Virus record (IMG/VR): IMGVR_UViG_3300046691_000106
Location: 1 to 49,242 of that record
From: a virus
Reading direction: 5' to 3' (one strand)
Length of the DNA stretch: 49,242 bases
How positions within the stretch are numbered: position 1 is the stretch's first letter; each line of letters starts with the position of its first letter. The position numbers and the translations under genes are program-made. Below the pieces are notes generated by a model, which ran no database searches, had not been told where the DNA came from, and saw only the letters and a program-made list of their open reading frames with translations. Of this stretch, positions 1 to 7,425 are shown in pieces.

Positions 1-127
1 GGATTTTGGAATTATCTCGGTGCTGTTTTCCTTGATCCAATCCTCGGTTATTGTCTCTCCGGTGACAATCTTTCCGAGTAAAAGCTTTCTTAGCTTTTTA
101 GAGGTATTATCATTCGCTGCGCTTTTT
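1..127. repeat. Terminal overlap, left copy
   Basis: These 127 bases are identical to the last 127 bases of the window. Both copies read in frame through the same PP-loop gene, so collapsing them restores one open reading frame. The length of exactly 127 matches a common assembler k-mer size, which points to a circular contig rather than a phage direct terminal repeat. Confidence 0.95.
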
Positions 128-882
128 ATGCTTGCTGTGAGGATTTCATCACCATAGCAATAGGCAACCTTTGTCGTGCCGTATTCACTTAGAGCAGTAA
201 CTGCCTGGCCAGAGTTTACTCTAGCCAGGGCGAAGGACTGGTAGTGCTTGGTTTCTTCGAAAACGGATCGATAGATAGTGTTGAACCAGAATGGAGCAGC
301 CTCCAAAATTGTTCCGAACATTACCGTCTCGATTCCAAGGTAGTCGCTCAAGAGCAATGCGCCCGATGACATAAAGCGCCAATCGATGCTCTCGTTAAAT
401 GGCTTGCTCCTGAAATCGGTCTTCACAACAATTGGTTGCCACTTGGTGAAAAACTCACTTTCGCGCCTAAAGTTTTCACCGTAATCAATACTTATAAGTC
501 CGGCGTCTTGGCCTATCAAGTATCGTGCCGCGAGAGAGTCGACACCTCCGCTGAAGCTGAGATACCTATTTGATCTGCTTGGCAAAGCTCCCATCGACGG
601 CGCAGCACCAAAAACGATATTCTCTTCAATAGATTCTGATTCAACCGTTATCTTAAAGTCACGATTGAGTAAAAATATCGCATTTTTAGAGACCGGAAAT
701 GAAAAGGCTGCGCTTGTTATGGCCTTGGGTCTGCAGGCTACAATCAACGCGACCAGGCTGTCCGAGGATATGAAAAAATCAAGCGGGGTTTCGTACGTGT
801 GAACTTTTAGGAAGTCATCTTCCTTGTACGAAATCTCAAGCTGTCCGGTCTTTAATTTCGCAAACTCTACCGATATATCCAA
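1..882 (-). CDS. PP-loop ATPase-like protein, N-terminal part (gene spans the cut ends)
   Basis: This is the 5' part of a gene that runs off the left edge and continues at the right end of the window, because the molecule is circular. Joined across the 127-base overlap it is 393 codons, read from 882 down to 1 and on to 48816. The start is a TTG with AAGGAG six bases upstream; the codon before that region is a stop. Residues 111-116 read SGGVDS, the pyrophosphate-binding loop of N-type ATP pyrophosphatases (QueC, asparagine synthetase, PseA/WbpG-type amidotransferases). Such enzymes adenylate a carbonyl or carboxyl group. The substrate cannot be told. No N-terminal glutaminase domain is visible. 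The gene is AT-richer than the phage core and lies between tail spike and lysis genes, a usual place for accessory genes. Confidence 0.8.
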   Translation of the reverse strand, partial: MDISVEFAKLKTGQLEISYKEDDFLKVHTYETPLDFFISSDSLVALIVACRPKAITSAAFSFPVSKNAIFLLNRDFKITVESESIEENIVFGAAPSMGALPSRSNRYLSFSGGVDSLAARYLIGQDAGLISIDYGENFRRESEFFTKWQPIVVKTDFRSKPFNESIDWRFMSSGALLLSDYLGIETVMFGTILEAAPFWFNTIYRSVFEETKHYQSFALARVNSGQAVTALSEYGTTKVAYCYGDEILTASIKSAANDNTSKKLRKLLLGKIVTGETITEDWIKENSTEIIPKS

Positions 883-1099
883 TGCCTACTCCTTGCGCTC
901 AGAAAACATATCAGCGAGCCTAACAGAATCAGCGCTGATAAACTGTCGATCCTATCACAGACACCACGAATGTGGAAACGTTCCGCAAACCGGTAAGCAG
1001 GATTGAATTTTTGACTATCTACAACATATGCTCGTCATCAACCTTGAGCTAACAGAAAGAAGCGACTAGGCTGGCTTTCTTTAAATAGGGAGTCTCAGA

Positions 1100-1891
1100 A
1101 TGCAAAAGTGTCTGTTAGCTATTTCTCTTATTTCTTCTGCTGCGGTCGCTGGTGACTTTAGCTCCAGTCCCGCCATTGATGTTGACTTTACCAAGGGTCA
1201 GCAACTGGACCCATCACAATGGACAAGAACTGTAGGTGTAAATAACAACACCACAGTTTTCTACACTGACGGCGACCAAAACATAAGCTATGACGGCAAG
1301 TCACTTACGCTAGAGGCTAGAAAAGAGCAAATCAATAATCCTAAATACAAGAACGCTTCAGCAGGCTCAATCAAAGATATACCAAGCAGGGACATCAGCT
1401 CGGCTAGCGTAGCAACCAAGAACTACTTCAAATATGGAAAAGTTGAGGTGGTGGCAAAGACTCCTGAAAGTCCAGGCCTCCAACCGGCGATATGGCTGCA
1501 AGGGGAAAACAAAGGTCAGTACGGAGAAATAGACATCATGGAGGTTCCTGGGACGAAGAAGCCTGGGTTCCGCTTCGCTACAGTACACGCCGGTGAGTCA
1601 CCTACCAAGCTGACCAGAAAGAGTGGAGCTGGGCAGCTTGATGATGGATTCCATACGTATACCGCCGAATGGACTCCAGTCAGCATCAAAATTCTATATG
1701 ACGGAAAACAGGTGCTAGAGGTGCCTAGCAATTTAGCGGATGACGGAAAAATCTCACCGCTCAACCAGCCGATGCAGTTGAAGATAAACATCGGCGCTGG
1801 CACGGGTTGGTCTGGACCGGTTGACACCGCAAAACTTCCGCAGCAGATGCAGGTTAAATCGGTCAAGGTGTGGGAGTATTCTGGCAGCTGA
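1100..1891 (+). CDS. Secreted GH16-family glycosidase (beta-glucanase/carrageenase-like)
   Basis: The 263-residue product begins with a classical Sec signal peptide: a Lys near the N-terminus, a hydrophobic core and a probable cleavage after AVA at about residue 17. The catalytic signature of clan GH-B endoglycosidases is present as E143-I-D145-I-M-E148, where the two glutamates are nucleophile and acid/base. Upstream, FKYGKVEV matches the usual beta-strand before the active site in GH16. GH16 enzymes cut beta-1,3/1,4-glucans, galactans or similar polymers; the substrate here is unknown. The start ATG has GGGAG seven bases upstream. The gene stands alone between two minus-strand genes. A signal peptide is unusual for a virion depolymerase and suggests export from the infected or lysogenic cell. 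Confidence 0.85.
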   Translation: MQKCLLAISLISSAAVAGDFSSSPAIDVDFTKGQQLDPSQWTRTVGVNNNTTVFYTDGDQNISYDGKSLTLEARKEQINNPKYKNASAGSIKDIPSRDISSASVATKNYFKYGKVEVVAKTPESPGLQPAIWLQGENKGQYGEIDIMEVPGTKKPGFRFATVHAGESPTKLTRKSGAGQLDDGFHTYTAEWTPVSIKILYDGKQVLEVPSNLADDGKISPLNQPMQLKINIGAGTGWSGPVDTAKLPQQMQVKSVKVWEYSGS

Positions 1892-1900
1892 TTCGGACGT

Positions 1901-1926
1901 AGAGGGGTGGTGAATTCCGCCCCTCT
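1901..1926. terminator. Hairpin between convergent genes
   Basis: AGAGGGG at 1901-1907 pairs with CCCCTCT at 1920-1926 around a 12-base loop. It lies between the GH16 stop and the stop of the convergent acyltransferase. There is no long T-tract, so it may be a weak bidirectional terminator. Confidence 0.5.
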
Positions 1927-1940
1927 CCCTGCCTAAGCTA

Positions 1941-2516
1941 TCAGCCCTCTGGCAACACCATTACGGAGCGCGGTGCATAAACTCTCGCGCCATCAGGGAC
2001 ATCAAAATTCACCACCGCATTGGCGCCGATCATCACGTTTGACCCAATCTTTATGCCCCCCACTACAACGGCGCCAGTGCGTATTGATACGTTATCTCCA
2101 ATAGTTGGGGCGCCACCACGACCTTGGCCAACCGTGACATTTTGGTTTATGAAAAGATTTTTACCGATCGATCGTGCAAATATCCATGTGGAGCTTCCGT
2201 GCTGAACGAACGCGCCACCCCCAAGAGTCTTCAGGTTGAAATGAAGGTCGTTGGCTCTAGGTCTTTCTTTAAGAAATCGGGTGTTAGGAGGGAAGCACCC
2301 GGATGTTCTTATTCTGTAGTCGAAGAGATTCCTGAATTCGGAATAGCTCAAAACAAGACCTTCAAAGCTGGATTCGGCAGAGTCTGGATCCCAGCGTGAG
2401 CTCAGCGACGATCGGTATTGCTTCGACCAAACGGCTACATCTTCTCGAAGATCCGACGCTGATTCTGATCGGAAAAACTCCCAAACCTCATCGGGTACGA
2501 GGCTGCTGTTCGACAT
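1941..2516 (-). CDS. Hexapeptide-repeat acyltransferase (serine/sugar O-acetyltransferase-like)
   Basis: The 191-residue protein has a non-repetitive N-terminal half and a C-terminal left-handed beta-helix built of imperfect hexapeptides, from about residue 120 (NLFINQNVTVGQG, then PTIGDNVSIRTGAVVVGG and IKIGSNVMIGANAVV). The sequence resembles CysE-type serine acetyltransferases and sugar O-acetyltransferases, which move acetyl from acetyl-CoA to a hydroxyl. The ATG at 2516 was chosen because AGGGAG lies at good distance upstream; the ATG six bases earlier is too close. Longer upstream extension would run into a terminator. Lying with a PP-loop enzyme and a glycosidase, it may acetylate O-antigen or another surface glycan, but that is inference. 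Confidence 0.8.
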   Translation of the reverse strand: MSNSSLVPDEVWEFFRSESASDLREDVAVWSKQYRSSLSSRWDPDSAESSFEGLVLSYSEFRNLFDYRIRTSGCFPPNTRFLKERPRANDLHFNLKTLGGGAFVQHGSSTWIFARSIGKNLFINQNVTVGQGRGGAPTIGDNVSIRTGAVVVGGIKIGSNVMIGANAVVNFDVPDGARVYAPRSVMVLPEG

Positions 2517-2608
2517 TTTCATCTCCCTAAGCTGAAGCCTAATACTGCCATGTAGCCTCGCAACACTGCCATGCCCCGCGGCGATGTCGGGCAGACAATT
2601 ATCATTGA

Positions 2609-2631
2609 GCCCGCCCAGTGCGGGCTTTTTT
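2609..2631 (+). terminator. Rho-independent terminator upstream of lysis genes
   Basis: GCCCGC (2609-2614) and GCGGGC (2620-2625) form a strong stem with loop CCAGT, followed by six T residues. On the plus strand it would stop transcripts entering from the accessory cassette about 20 bases before the endolysin start. Confidence 0.8.
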
Positions 2632-2649
2632 ACGCCTGGAGAAAAGTGA

Positions 2650-3090
2650 ATGCATACATCACAGAGAGGCATCGACCTGATCAAGTCGTCCGAAGGGCTG
2701 CGCTTGACAGCGTATCCGGATCCAGCCACCGGCGGCGAACCATGGACGATCGGATACGGCACAACGCGCGGCGTAAAGCCCGGCATGAAGATTACGGCCA
2801 CCCAAGCCGAGGAATATCTGAAGACCGACGTTGGGCGATTCGAGCCTGAACTTGCCGTGCTGGTAAATGTACCGCTGAGCCAGAACCAGTGGGACGCGCT
2901 GATGTGCTTCGTCTACAACCTCGGATCGGCCAATCTCGCATCATCGACGCTGTTGAAGCTGCTCAACGCTGGCGATTATGCCCGCGCCGCTGATCAGTTC
3001 CCGCGCTGGAACAAGGCCGCTGGAAAGGAAATGCCCGGGCTGAGCAAGCGCCGCGCCGCCGAACAAGCATTGTTCCTGAGCAAAGCATGA
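2650..3090 (+). CDS. Endolysin, GH24 T4-type lysozyme
   Basis: The 146-residue protein is a glycoside hydrolase family 24 muramidase that cuts the N-acetylmuramic/N-acetylglucosamine bond of peptidoglycan. The catalytic triad is visible as E15 (SSEGLRL), D24 (AYPDPATG) and a Thr near residue 33 (WTIGYGTT). The C-terminal part carries the family-typical NQWDAL and FVYNLG segments. It has no signal peptide or SAR segment, so it should need a holin pore. GGAG precedes the start. The stop overlaps the start of Rz. Confidence 0.95.
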   Translation: MHTSQRGIDLIKSSEGLRLTAYPDPATGGEPWTIGYGTTRGVKPGMKITATQAEEYLKTDVGRFEPELAVLVNVPLSQNQWDALMCFVYNLGSANLASSTLLKLLNAGDYARAADQFPRWNKAAGKEMPGLSKRRAAEQALFLSKA

Positions 3091-3611
3091 TTGCCGCCCT
3101 GAAGCTGGTACCGGTCTGGGCGTGGGGCGTGGTCGCGCTGATCATCGGCTTGTCTGCTGGTTCGTTTGCCGCAGCCTGGTTCTGGCAGGCCAACGCCTAC
3201 GGCAAGGTCATCGCCACGAACGAAGCCAGCCACCAGGCCGATATCGCGCTGATCGCCAACGCCGGAGCAGATCAGGCACGCAAGGCGCTCGCCAAGCAGC
3301 AGGATGCCGAGGAGAAACTCGCCGCCCTGGACAAAACCGCCACAGAACAGAAGGAAAAGGCCAATGCCGAAAACGAATCTCTGCGCCGTGCTGTTGCTGA
3401 CGGCACTCGCCGGCTGCGCATCGCGGGAAGTTGTAGTGCCGGTGGTGGGAACGTGCCCGGTACCGCCAGCGCCGCCAGCGTGGGTGATGCAGGAACCGTC
3501 GAACTCGCTGCTTCTGTTGGATCAGCTGTTTACGACATCCGCGCCGGAATCATCTCAGATCAAGCAGCCCTAAGGGCGGCGCAGGCGTACATCAGGGACG
3601 TATGCCATTGA
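3087..3611 (+). CDS. Rz: Inner-membrane spanin (Rz-like)
   Basis: The 174-residue product has an N-terminal membrane anchor (about residues 8-32) followed by a long Ala/Lys/Glu-rich coiled coil in the periplasm, the layout of i-spanins. It overlaps the endolysin stop by ATGA and contains the Rz1 gene in another frame, the lambda Rz/Rz1 arrangement. With Rz1 it would span the periplasm and fuse inner and outer membranes after peptidoglycan is cut. Confidence 0.9.
   Translation: MIAALKLVPVWAWGVVALIIGLSAGSFAAAWFWQANAYGKVIATNEASHQADIALIANAGADQARKALAKQQDAEEKLAALDKTATEQKEKANAENESLRRAVADGTRRLRIAGSCSAGGGNVPGTASAASVGDAGTVELAASVGSAVYDIRAGIISDQAALRAAQAYIRDVCH
3364..3573 (+). CDS. Rz1: Outer-membrane lipoprotein spanin (Rz1-like), nested in Rz
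   Basis: This 69-residue ORF lies wholly within Rz in a different frame. It starts with a lipoprotein signal (MPKTNLCAVLLLTALAGC) whose lipobox LAGC puts the acylated Cys at residue 18. The mature part is rich in proline (PVPPAPPAW), as in lambda Rz1. The ATG at 3364 was preferred over an upstream start because it directly begins the signal peptide. It should sit in the outer membrane and bind Rz. Confidence 0.88.
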   Translation: MPKTNLCAVLLLTALAGCASREVVVPVVGTCPVPPAPPAWVMQEPSNSLLLLDQLFTTSAPESSQIKQP

Positions 3612-3646
3612 TCGAAGCGTCTTGACCGGCAAGTGGGAATTCTCGT

Positions 3647-3668
3647 TAACTGTACGCATATACAGTTA
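3647..3668. promoter_or_regulatory. LexA (SOS) box
   Basis: The 22-base palindrome TAACTGTA-N6-TACAGTTA contains the canonical CTG-N10-CAG core of gamma-proteobacterial LexA sites. It ends on the first base of the UmuD'-like start codon, so LexA bound here would block that gene until DNA damage. Confidence 0.88.
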
Positions 3669-4018
3669 TGAGCTTTGCCATGCTTTTCGATCAACAGAAA
3701 ATCTCTCTCGACCAGCTACTCAACATCCGCGCGCCTGGCACCTACCTAATAAAGGTGGAAGGGGACAGCATGCAGGGTGCCGGAATCTTTTCCGGCGACA
3801 TCCTGATTGTGGATAAAGGAATGGAGCCTGCGGCCGGCAGAGTCGTGATTGCCCTGGTCAACCGTGATCCGCTGGTTAAATACCTGTCGTTCGTTGACGG
3901 AATGCCGGTGCTCACGTCGGCGAATTCCAAATACCCGGCGCGTTACATCCTTGAGAACGATGAGTTCGAGGTGTGGGGCGTGGTCACCTACAGTATCCGG
4001 GACCACGACAGGAATTGA
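3668..4018 (+). CDS. UmuD'-like S24 peptidase-fold protein, SOS-controlled
   Basis: The 116-residue protein matches the C-terminal domain of UmuD/LexA. The catalytic serine is S34 in EGDSMQ and the lysine is K71 in PLVKYL; their spacing of 37 equals that of S60/K97 in E. coli UmuD. The N-terminal arm with the cleavage site is missing, so the product looks like the already processed UmuD' form. No UmuC polymerase lies nearby. There is no clear Shine-Dalgarno before ATG 3668 because the LexA box occupies that space; ATG 3680 is an alternative, and the mRNA may be leaderless. It could modulate host polymerase V or interfere with LexA/CI-type cleavage. Confidence 0.85.
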   Translation: MSFAMLFDQQKISLDQLLNIRAPGTYLIKVEGDSMQGAGIFSGDILIVDKGMEPAAGRVVIALVNRDPLVKYLSFVDGMPVLTSANSKYPARYILENDEFEVWGVVTYSIRDHDRN

Positions 4019-4052
4019 GCATGAAGGTGAAGGTGGTCTGCATTACCCAAGC

Positions 4053-5240
4053 TCAAGCCTTCCCCTTGGCGGCCTTCGTGATGATGTCCGCCCATTCCTG
4101 CATCATGTCCCGGCGCTGCTCAAGGTACGTGGCATGGTTGTAGACATCGCGGATGATGCTGGTGTCCGCGTGCGCCAGTTGTCGCTCAATCCAATCCCGG
4201 TTGTAACCCTTGTGGTTCATCTCTGTTGAGAACAGATGCCTGAATCCGTGCGGCGATTGTATGCCGGTCAATCCGCACTGCTCGATTACCCCGTTCGCAT
4301 AATTGGTGCCGATCGGCCGCTTGTTGTCCGTCCTGTTCACAAACACGTACTGCAGATGCCCGGTTAGGGGAAGCATGGTCTTCAGTAGCTCAACCGCCTG
4401 CGTCGGGAGGGGCACGGCATGGTTACGGCGCATCTTCATTTTGCTTGCCGGTATGGTCCAGGTGGCTGAGTCCAGATCGATTTCCGACCATTCGGCGTGC
4501 CGGACCTCCCCTGGGCGTGCTGCTGAATAAAGCATGAGCATGAAGGCCGACTTGATCTGCTGGCCAACATTCGCGGCGTTGATCGTCGCCAGCGTCTTCG
4601 GCAACTCGCTGATGGGCAGAAACGGGTGGGGCTGATGCTGCCCGATCTTCTCCGTGACTGCGTGCATTTCTGCCGTTGGGTTGACTGTGATAACTCCGGT
4701 AGCGATCGCGTACCTGAAAACCTGACCCATCAGCTGCCGCGTCTTCACTGCGGTCGCGACGGATCCTCGCTTCTCTATCCGGCGGACGATACTCACGATG
4801 TCCGAGCGGGTTATCGAGCTGATCTGCCGGCTACCGAAGACCGGCAGCCAGTCCAGTTCCATTGCGTTGCTGATCACCCGCAAGGTGCCCGGCGTCAGCT
4901 TTCCTTTGCGGAAGGCGAACCACTCCTCATACACGCGGCGGAACGTGTAGCCGCTCTCCTCAAGGGCCTGAACCCTTTTCTCCTTTCTCGATTCGCGCGG
5001 GTCAACTCCCTGCGCTACCTCTTCGCGGGCTTCATCACGCCGCGCTCGTGCCTCTTTCAAACCAATCTCTGGGTATGTGCCCAACGATATGCGGACTTGT
5101 TTGCCCAGCCAGGTGAAACGGAAGTGCCAGCTCTTCACGCCACCTGGCGCGATGTACATCGTCAATCCAAGCGAGTCGGCGAGCGTATAGGGTTTGTCCT
5201 TGGGTTTTGCCTGTCGAAGCGCGGTATCAGTGAGGGCCAC
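4053..5240 (-). CDS. int: Tyrosine-recombinase integrase, P4 type with DUF4102 arm-binding domain
   Basis: The 395-residue protein has an N-terminal DUF4102 arm-binding domain (about 1-90), a core-binding domain and a C-terminal catalytic domain. Catalytic residues are visible: Arg in SAARPGEVR, the HGFRHLF box, His in LAHAD and the Tyr nucleophile in NHATYLEQRR. It performs site-specific integration of the circular genome. I chose GTG 5240 because AGGGA lies eight bases upstream; a TTG at 5270 is possible but has no ribosome site. It is the last gene of the leftward operon, with its likely arm sites and excisionase just upstream. Confidence 0.95.
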   Translation of the reverse strand: MALTDTALRQAKPKDKPYTLADSLGLTMYIAPGGVKSWHFRFTWLGKQVRISLGTYPEIGLKEARARRDEAREEVAQGVDPRESRKEKRVQALEESGYTFRRVYEEWFAFRKGKLTPGTLRVISNAMELDWLPVFGSRQISSITRSDIVSIVRRIEKRGSVATAVKTRQLMGQVFRYAIATGVITVNPTAEMHAVTEKIGQHQPHPFLPISELPKTLATINAANVGQQIKSAFMLMLYSAARPGEVRHAEWSEIDLDSATWTIPASKMKMRRNHAVPLPTQAVELLKTMLPLTGHLQYVFVNRTDNKRPIGTNYANGVIEQCGLTGIQSPHGFRHLFSTEMNHKGYNRDWIERQLAHADTSIIRDVYNHATYLEQRRDMMQEWADIITKAAKGKA

Positions 5241-5268
5241 CAGTACATTCCCTGTTGGGTTGTCGGTC

Positions 5269-5497
5269 AATGTACTGGATGATGTACTAACTGTCGTGTC
5301 TTGGGAAGGTTTGGGATGGTACTCGGCGGTACGTCAATTCAGCGCCTTTGCGGGCTGAGTCTGTGTTTCTGACATGTGCCGGTTTGGGAGGGGAAATAAG
5401 GGTGGAAACCTTGAAAATTTCCAATTTAAGACCTGTATGGCTGGTAAACAGGGGCCTCCAGAAAAAGCCCCGTGTTCAGTGTACTAATCAATGTACT
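5269..5497. other. Candidate attP region with paired TGTACT arm-type sites
   Basis: Two pairs of direct repeats, each TGTACT-N6-TGTACT with 12-base period, flank this largely non-coding interval: 5271-5276 with 5283-5288, and 5480-5485 with 5492-5497. An inverted copy lies at 5242-5249 (AGTACATT). Repeats of this kind next to a tyrosine integrase are expected for arm-type integrase or Xis sites. The crossover core could not be identified, and no tRNA 3' end is evident. The right pair overlaps the end of the excisionase gene. Confidence 0.55.
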
Positions 5498-5700
5498 GAT
5501 TGGTCGTTGCTGGGGGTCAGATCAGTCATCCATTGAGAGATGTCGGACTGGCGCCAGGCGACCGAGTTGGGGCCTATTCTAACTTGTTTCGGGAATGTGC
5601 CCTCCCTGATTCTGCGATAAACAGTATTCCGACCCAGGCCGGTGGTGTGAAGCACCTCGTCGAGGCGCAGGAGTCGATCAATATTCTGTGCTGCAGCCAT
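5488..5700 (-). CDS. AlpA-family regulator / excisionase
   Basis: The 70-residue protein has the MerR-like helix-turn-helix of AlpA/Xis proteins, with the signature LRLDEVLHTTGLGRNTVYRRI and a following Trp-containing wing (VAWRQSDISQW). Proteins of this family activate integrase transcription or direct excision. GGAGG lies eight bases before the ATG at 5700; an upstream extension to 5748 lacks support. It lies immediately upstream of integrase in the same operon, and its stop lies within the right TGTACT pair. Confidence 0.85.
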   Translation of the reverse strand: MAAAQNIDRLLRLDEVLHTTGLGRNTVYRRIREGTFPKQVRIGPNSVAWRQSDISQWMTDLTPSNDQSVH

Positions 5701-5722
5701 GGTGGCTACCTCCGTCCGGGGT

Positions 5723-6151
5723 CTATGCGGGGTTGAGTGGTTGAACAAGCTCGGCTGGAACTTTCACGGCGTCGCCAATTTTGGTTAGCACCAAGGCTCT
5801 GCTGGCCGCTATCAGATAGGTTTCACCAAATGCTCCGTAAACCTCCGTCGCAATAACCGGCATCCCGTTTTCATCCATCAAAGCCGCGAATATCAGATTG
5901 GGGTGTTCGACCGTGAACTCGATCAGATGCTTATCGATCAACGGACCGCCGCAATGCCAGCAACTGGACGGCGCATAGCCTTCTTCACTAGCAAGCGGCA
6001 ATGCCAGAGATCCGAACAAGGCAAAAGGTTTCTTCTGATCCGATTGCCGTACGGGCATCATGATCGTCTTGACCTTATCCACCCGAGCGACAGCCCAATC
6101 GAGCGCTGAACCTGTCAGTGCGCTCGTCTTTACTTCGATCATTTCGGACAC
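5723..6151 (-). CDS. NinX-like DUF2591 protein
   Basis: The protein begins near MIEVKTSALTGSALDWAVA, the conserved N-terminus of the DUF2591 (NinX) family of phage accessory proteins of unknown function. A CWHCGG pair of cysteines lies near residue 58. The GTG at 6151 was chosen because CGAGGA lies eight bases upstream; the ATG at the MIEVK methionine is the alternative. It lies in the leftward operon between AlpA and the phosphatase. The family is common in lambdoid nin regions, where genes are often dispensable. Confidence 0.75.
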   Translation of the reverse strand: MSEMIEVKTSALTGSALDWAVARVDKVKTIMMPVRQSDQKKPFALFGSLALPLASEEGYAPSSCWHCGGPLIDKHLIEFTVEHPNLIFAALMDENGMPVIATEVYGAFGETYLIAASRALVLTKIGDAVKVPAELVQPLNPA

Positions 6152-6210
6152 GATGATTCCTCGCCCGCCGTACACCGGCAGGCATGTGGATAGATGGGGA
6201 AGGGGTTAGA

Positions 6211-6942
6211 TCAATCCCAGTCGTGGCTGAGCTTTGGATTGGCAGGCGGAAAGCATTCGAGCGTAGAAAGCTTGAGCAGCGTGAAGTGGCCGCCCATCCA
6301 TGCCGCAGTGTCGATGTGGATAACGTTGCCCAGCCTTGCTGGTTGCTTGATTGGCGTGTGGCCGACGATTACCGCCTTCACCCCTGTGACGATCGACTGA
6401 TCCTCATCGGTTATCCGCTTCCGCGACCACTGAGCGACAGCTTGCAGATGGTCCACTTCAGCAGGTCCGGCGTTATCAAGCGCCCAAGTGAATTCCGTCC
6501 AGCTTTCATATGGGCAGTCTGCATGAACAATTCCGATGACCCCATCCGCCGTTTCAACCTCGATGGCGACAGGCAGATCGGCAAACATGGCGGCATAGTT
6601 CTGCTGCTCATCCCAGTTCAAGGCAAGGAACCAGGCGCCGCCATTGCTCAGGTACATCCCGCTATCCGCGCGGGAGACTCTGGCGTAGCTGATCGCCATT
6701 TCTTCATGATTCCCCTGAACCGGGTGGAACCACGGTTTGTTGATCCAGAGAAACGAGTCAATCGACTCAGGCCCTCGGTCAACCAAGTCACCGACGCTGA
6801 AAAGCCGATCGGTAGCCGGGTTAAATCCGACGCCGTTCAGAGCGGCCTGTAGCTTGCTGAAATGACCATGAATGTCGCCGACAACCCAGTCAGTTCCGGC
6901 TGTGTTTATTTCGTATCGCTGAACCTTAGGTTTCACAGGCAC
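6211..6942 (-). CDS. Calcineurin-like Ser/Thr protein phosphatase (NinI-like)
   Basis: The 243-residue enzyme carries the metallophosphoesterase motifs in order: GDIHGH at 22-27, GDLVDRG at 51-57, GNHE at 77-80 and a later GHTP. These bind two metal ions and hydrolyse phosphate monoesters, as in lambda phosphatase NinI (NinI/PP-lambda). The GTG at 6942 has AGGAG at good distance; a TTG further up does not. A phage protein phosphatase could reverse host kinase signalling, but the target is unknown. Confidence 0.88.
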   Translation of the reverse strand: MPVKPKVQRYEINTAGTDWVVGDIHGHFSKLQAALNGVGFNPATDRLFSVGDLVDRGPESIDSFLWINKPWFHPVQGNHEEMAISYARVSRADSGMYLSNGGAWFLALNWDEQQNYAAMFADLPVAIEVETADGVIGIVHADCPYESWTEFTWALDNAGPAEVDHLQAVAQWSRKRITDEDQSIVTGVKAVIVGHTPIKQPARLGNVIHIDTAAWMGGHFTLLKLSTLECFPPANPKLSHDWD

Positions 6943-7008
6943 AACAGCGCTCCTCGCCGCATACGCAGCAGGCAATAGGGATAGGGTGGGGCCGAACGGG
7001 CGGCGGGG

Positions 7009-7425
7009 TTACTGCGGGGTGGCCGGGTGCGTTGCGTTCCACTGCTCGAAGGCTTCCTGCGTTGTGGCCGCGGTGATCGTCTCGTCGCAGGTGTAGCAGT
7101 AGGCCTTACCGCCGGACGCGCCTACATCGCGATGGCCCTGCTGGCATGGGTTCATGTGCCAGTCCTCTTCGTTTGGTGCGGGCTCTGGCGCTGATTGTCC
7201 GGCGAGGAAATCCAAAACCGATTCGCAATGCGCAGGGGTTGGCGAGCTACCGTGCTTCAGGAGTTCTCGCGCTGCGGCGATGTCCGATTCAAGATCATCG
7301 ACGCGCTGATCTGCCACGTTCAAGCGCTGCTGCAAAGCGTCTCGTTCCTTCACTGCCTGCGTATGCTTGCCGCGCCAGTGCAGCACCGATTCGAGTTCGT
7401 CCCGATCCATTTTTAGATTGCTCAT
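7009..7425 (-). CDS. Lar-like zinc-ribbon phage protein
   Basis: The 138-residue product has an N-terminal coiled coil (about residues 15-55, heptad-rich in LQQRL, DDLESDI) and a C-terminal segment AYCYTCDETI...EAFEQWNATHP. That segment resembles the end of Lar restriction-alleviation proteins, where a CxxC pair is followed by an ExxxxWN motif. A further Cys lies at MNPCQQG. Lar proteins relieve type I restriction by promoting host methylation, which would suit the two methyltransferases nearby; the assignment rests on a short motif. AGGAAGGGAA precedes the ATG, which overlaps the upstream stop. Confidence 0.55.
   Translation of the reverse strand: MSNLKMDRDELESVLHWRGKHTQAVKERDALQQRLNVADQRVDDLESDIAAARELLKHGSSPTPAHCESVLDFLAGQSAPEPAPNEEDWHMNPCQQGHRDVGASGGKAYCYTCDETITAATTQEAFEQWNATHPATPQ

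Noticed and set aside
2208-2220. A fourth CGCGCCAC arm in the acyltransferase gene, and one near 15052
   Set aside because: Neither has a GTGGCGCG partner within 30 bases, so they are chance octamers.
5300-5480. A tRNA 3' end as integration core
   Set aside because: I searched for an acceptor/T-arm pattern next to integrase and saw none.
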